Positions 60,464 through 64,000 of a stretch of 64,000 nt of DNA are shown here, one piece after another (the first letter of the stretch is position 1; each line of letters starts with the position of its first letter). Below the pieces are notes generated by a model that worked only from the letters and a program-made list of their open reading frames with translations, was not told the origin of the DNA and did not search any database. The DNA is taken from the NCBI GenBank assembly GCA_905250115.1, contig CAJNOI010000018.1, positions 496,001-560,000 of the forward strand, given 5' to 3'. This DNA is from Adineta steineri. Its lineage: Eukaryota > Rotifera > Eurotatoria > Adinetida > Adinetidae. The position numbers and the translations under genes were made by a program.

Positions 60464-60628
60464 ATTATTTTGTCTTTGAATTTTATTTTTTAAAATAAAA
60501 AAACAAATTTTCATATTGCATAAGATAATAATGAAAAATGATCAGGGGTATGTAAAATTTAGGTAGAAAATATCATAAAAAGGTTGTTTTTATATAATTA
60601 AAAGAATAAGACATAAATATTTGATGAG

Positions 60629-61511
60629 TTATGAGCATGTATGACAAACTAAAAGAAAATAAGCATATATATATATTTTGTTTTTAATTTTCGAAATTTA
60701 CCTAAAGCAGAACCAAGTTTTCTGCATGGAACTTTAAAAAGTTTCTTACGACATCGATTACAACGAGCACATTCAAGATGATAATAACGTGTTTCAAGTC
60801 GAAATGCTTCTTCATTACTTGGTACTGGTCGTGCACATTTGTCACATATAGGTATACGTCCTGCTTGATCACATTGAACAGGCTCGATTTCACCCAATAT
60901 ATTCTCCATATGTGGAGCATGTTCTTTGCCTTGATATGATCCAGTTATATGTTTTGAGCAAGTTAAACATTGAAAACGTCCATCTAACATATCGACAAAA
61001 TTATGACCTAAATTTATTTCATAGAAATCTAATGACACAAATTCAATATGAAATTATTTACCATCAGGTATAACTGCTGTACATTTGCAGCAACTAAAAA
61101 CCAAAAAAAATAGAATTAGTAAAAAAACAAAAAAGAAATAGATCTTTACCGAAAACAATTACTATGATAATGACGTTCTTGATATCGTTTTGCTGCAGTA
61201 CCTGATTGAATCTTTTGATTGCATACACAACAACTACGTAGAATAGAAATATTTTTTTATCTTTATATATTTGAAAATATATACTTTGGTGCAAGTGCAT
61301 GATTGCAAGTTTCACATTGAAATTGATTATTTGGTTTAGGATAGAAAGGTTTTCCTGCTAGGGTATTTCCACAACTTGAACAACAAAAACAAGCTGGATG
61401 ATAATATTTCTCTTGATATATTTGCATAGCATCTTTTGGTGTAAAGACTTGTTGACATCTTGCACAAAATGTTTTTGTCAATGGACGATTTGCTGTTGGT
61501 CCAGTAGCCAT
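60629..61511 (-). CDS. Triple LIM-domain protein
   Basis: Three zinc-binding LIM domains. LIM1: FCARCQQVFTP...YYHPACFCCSSCGNTL...FQCETCNHA. LIM2: CCVCNQKIQ...HYHSNCFRCCKCTAVI...FQCLTCSKH. LIM3: CDKCARPV...YYHLECARCNRCRKKL, completed by a last short exon. Splicing GGTAAATTT to TTTTAG after ...GSAL gives VCHTCS-stop at 60629, supplying the final CxxC. That fit confirms the exon. The read-through alternative would leave LIM3 incomplete. No other domains, so probably a cytoskeletal or nuclear scaffold. Named orthologue (FHL, PINCH, CRP) not assignable from what I see. Confidence 0.82.
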
Positions 61512-62522
61512 TTTTTATTGTTTGTTTGTTTGTGTTAAATCGTAAAAGCCCACTGACAAAATAAGACGTAATAGAATGAAATAAAGCAAAAAATATATAT
61601 CCTACGTATTTATCTCTATTTTTTCTCTTCTCTAATATGTGCGGGCGATTTTTTAGTCATTGGCACTTCTTTTTTCTAGTATATTCTTCTTGTTCTTCTA
61701 TTTCTTATTTTTTTTCCTTACATAGTAATATGTACAACTGTATGCATGGTAATCTTCGTCGACCGGTTATTGTTAATGTTATTTATTCTTATTTTTTTCT
61801 ATCCTAAAATAACTTAAGCTTTCTCTCTAGCTTGTCATGAAGATTATTACAGTAATGCGTAGGTTGTATTACTATATAAATGATGATCAATCGACACAAT
61901 GAGTCAAATGTCAATTAGAAAATGAATCGATACAATGGAAATATTTCTCTTGTTCTGTCATAGTTGACAATTATCGGTTTCTCGGTTTTTCAGTACACTT
62001 GAAAATGAATATATCAAACGTCATTTGATCGTATATATTCATTTCTGTTTTCTTAATCTAAATGATCTCTACTATATGAGGAAATGGTTCGATGATAGTA
62101 TCGATAGGATACTCAATCATCAGTATATGTAAGTCGATGAATCGATATTACAATAAAAATAATATTTTCCTAGTTTTGCTAAAGAACAGAGAAGACATAA
62201 GTGTGTCTCTGATATATGAGAATTATCTAACTACTTAGAGAGATTAAAGTGAATCTACACAGAATAGATGACAGTTTCATAGAAGAAAATAAGTGCCATT
62301 CTCTATAATGTTTATAGATAAACTTTCAAAAGGCATGTGTTTTGCATAACTGATAGTTATATGTCAAGTTCTCATAAGAACGAATACTAACTCCATCTAT
62401 CATTTTCTATAGGAAACAAAAATAGAGGTATTGACATAGTTATAGTGTTAGATGATAGTTCATAATGTTGTTTAAAAAATATATCAAATGACAAAATAAA
62501 ACATAATCCCTATTAGATTAAA
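61512..62522. other. 1 kb divergent spacer
   Basis: AT-rich spacer between the LIM gene and TMEM231, which point away from each other. CTATTAG lies seven bases before the TMEM231 ATG and would suit a splice or spliced-leader acceptor. No ORF or repeat. Confidence 0.45.
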
Positions 62523-63440
62523 ATGGTTTTATATAAAGTTCATTCTCAAGAACATCGTGTTCGTTATTTTGCTCGTCCATGTTCAAGTGCATTCCTATTT
62601 CAAATAGTTTGTATTATTTTTACAATATTACCACCATTATTTACTAGTTATTTTACAAGTGGATTTTATTATAAAGAATTAAGCTATAGTGAACAACCTA
62701 GTGTATCATTTAATGGAAAATATGAGATATTTATTGATTCTTCTTCAACATCTCTTTTTTCTTCATCTGATGCATTTCTAAACGGAAAATTAATATCAAG
62801 CTATAGATCAAGTACACTTCGAACAAGTATTCCACGCGATATAGATGGCGATGGTCTTATTGATCAATTTACAATTACGTTAAATATAATTTTATTAGAA
62901 TCTATAGCTAGTACAACTACTAATCTTTGGCTTCAATTTCAATATGCACTCAGTCGATATCCATTACTTAACATGGAAGCACTCGGTGTAATTCTACTTA
63001 AAGCTCCATCATCATTAAAGGATAATAGTACGGTAACTATTTATGGACAACTTCGTCTTCAACAACGACAACCATTATCAAGTAATTCAGACTATTCATC
63101 TATTCAAGGTTCAATTATTAATTATGGAACATATTCAACTGTACCATCGTTTGATGACATTCTAAATAATTATACATCTCGTAATTATTATACAACATTT
63201 GATCAACAATATGTTCAATGGTCATCAATACCCTCGACACAACAACAATTAACAATTAAAATTATTGTTAACAATGATTTACAATCAATTCGTTATATAC
63301 CAAATTATTGGAAAGAATTTCGTTGGGCATGGATACAATATATTACTGCTTTAATACCATTTTTTTACATAATTAATAAAGTAAAAGAATTTGTATTTAG
63401 TAATGGACTTGTACGAACTGTTGTTCATAAATCTTCTTAG
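62523..63440 (+). CDS. TMEM231: Transmembrane protein 231, ciliary transition zone
   Basis: 305 aa, single exon. MVLYKVHSQEHRVRYFARPC leads to TM1 (AFLFQIVCIIFTILPPLF). The ectodomain has SGFYYKELSYSEQPSVSFNG, RDIDGDGLIDQF, YGQLRLQQRQPLS and RNYYTTFDQQYVQW. YIPNYWKEFRWAWIQYITAL leads into TM2. The layout and motifs match TMEM231, a component of the B9/MKS complex at the cilium base. Consistent with a ciliated animal. Complete. Confidence 0.9.
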   Translation: MVLYKVHSQEHRVRYFARPCSSAFLFQIVCIIFTILPPLFTSYFTSGFYYKELSYSEQPSVSFNGKYEIFIDSSSTSLFSSSDAFLNGKLISSYRSSTLRTSIPRDIDGDGLIDQFTITLNIILLESIASTTTNLWLQFQYALSRYPLLNMEALGVILLKAPSSLKDNSTVTIYGQLRLQQRQPLSSNSDYSSIQGSIINYGTYSTVPSFDDILNNYTSRNYYTTFDQQYVQWSSIPSTQQQLTIKIIVNNDLQSIRYIPNYWKEFRWAWIQYITALIPFFYIINKVKEFVFSNGLVRTVVHKSS

Positions 63441-63842
63441 TTCTCATATTTCTATAATTGTCCTATGTAAAAGGTGCGGTAGTTAATTTCTTTTTCTTTT
63501 TTTGTATTGAAAGCATTTTAAATAAAACTTTGACTAATTATAAATCGATTAATAACGACATCTAGAGTATAAACAAAGTCGCAATAATAAATGACGTTGT
63601 TTGTATCCACTCAAAAATAAGGAAGTACGATCGAAGATTTAGGTCGATATAAACTAGATTAAAAACAATCAAAGATTAATATCATCTTCTTATTTATATA
63701 ATTTATCATACTATGATCATGTATTTTGAAAATTATAGATTTTCGTCATTTTTGAAAGCTGATGTAATCTGACGCAATAAATCTATATTTAGCTTGAATT
63801 TCTGTATGTTTTCTATTAGATTATTGTATATTGTTTTCAATA
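63441..63842. other. Spacer between TMEM231 and SerRS
   Basis: Holds an AATAAA at about 63520 for TMEM231 and the SerRS promoter/5'UTR. Nothing else seen. Confidence 0.45.
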
Positions 63843-64000
63843 ATGGTACTGGATATCGAATTATTTCGACAGCAGCCACAATTAGTACGTGATTCACAAA
63901 AGAAACGTTACCAAGGTCTTGAACGTGTTGATAAAGTAATTGAACTTGATTCTCAATGGCGTACAGTTCGTTATCAAGCTGATCAATGGAATAAAGCAAA
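63843..64000 (+). CDS. SARS1: Cytosolic seryl-tRNA synthetase, N-terminal part, cut by the right edge
   Basis: The start MVLDIELFRQQPQLVRDSQ, then KKRYQGLERVDKVIELDSQW and RTVRYQADQWNKA, match the N-terminal tRNA-binding coiled-coil of eukaryotic cytosolic SerRS (MVLDLDLFR..., W..CRF.AD..NK). No intron in the visible 158 bases. The catalytic domain is outside the window. Confidence 0.88.
   Translation, partial: MVLDIELFRQQPQLVRDSQKKRYQGLERVDKVIELDSQWRTVRYQADQWNKA

Noticed and set aside
1-64000. CRISPR arrays, bacterial operons, rRNA and tRNA genes
   Set aside because: No regularly spaced repeats, no operon structure and no rRNA or clear tRNA cloverleaf sequence noticed by eye; a tRNAscan run would be needed to exclude tRNAs.
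1-64000. In-frame UGA selenocysteine codons, suggested by the eEFSec gene
   Set aside because: None of the recognised proteins here belongs to a selenoprotein family, and no internal UGA had to be read through.

Overview
The window is nuclear DNA of a small-genome, AT-rich metazoan. Genes lie on both strands and most are split by many tiny introns of about 45-70 bp with GT..AG ends. Spacers are short and full of A/T homopolymers, and the standard code is used. The gene content is animal: PDPR, WDR86, ANKUB1, TMEM231, a class III myosin, tetraspanins, KAT6 and vasa. Two or three intronless genes look bacterial or otherwise non-metazoan (gluconolactonase, DUF4385, perhaps the aquaporin-like gene). 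This mix resembles a bdelloid rotifer (Adineta/Rotaria type). The organism is an inference from style and content, not a database result.

Layout. 1-12 kb is mostly housekeeping: EEFSEC (selenocysteine elongation factor, cut by the left edge), PRPF38B (spliceosome), a COX8-like subunit, PDPR, a lysosomal Pro-X carboxypeptidase, ISD11/LYRM4, mitochondrial ribosomal protein L33 and the Golgi SNARE GOSR1. Four of these act in mitochondria. 12-22 kb is a surface/secreted block: a kringle protein, then two tetraspanin-Ig pairs on the minus strand. In the second pair a DUF4385 gene sits on the opposite strand inside the first intron of the Ig gene. 22-36 kb holds WDR86, a PY-motif membrane protein, a kinase-myosin (MYO3) and a divergent homeobox gene. 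36-52 kb holds vasa/DDX4, RPL14, a hAT-like MITE, a KAT6-type histone acetyltransferase and a large protein with a divergent USP-like domain. 52-64 kb holds an intronless gluconolactonase, an aquaporin-like gene with both NPA motifs altered, an orphan type I membrane protein, ANKUB1, a triple-LIM protein, TMEM231 and the start of cytosolic SerRS.

There is no operon logic. Neighbours mostly seem unrelated, apart from the tetraspanin/Ig pairing and some head-to-head pairs that may share promoters. The strongest new observation is the nested arrangement at 18.2-20.3 kb: a non-metazoan-looking gene and a hAT-like footprint share the first intron of a secreted Ig gene whose signal-peptide exon lies beyond them. 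Exon edges were read by eye. Where I give exact splice sites I checked phase and GT/AG; gene ends rest on start and stop codons.
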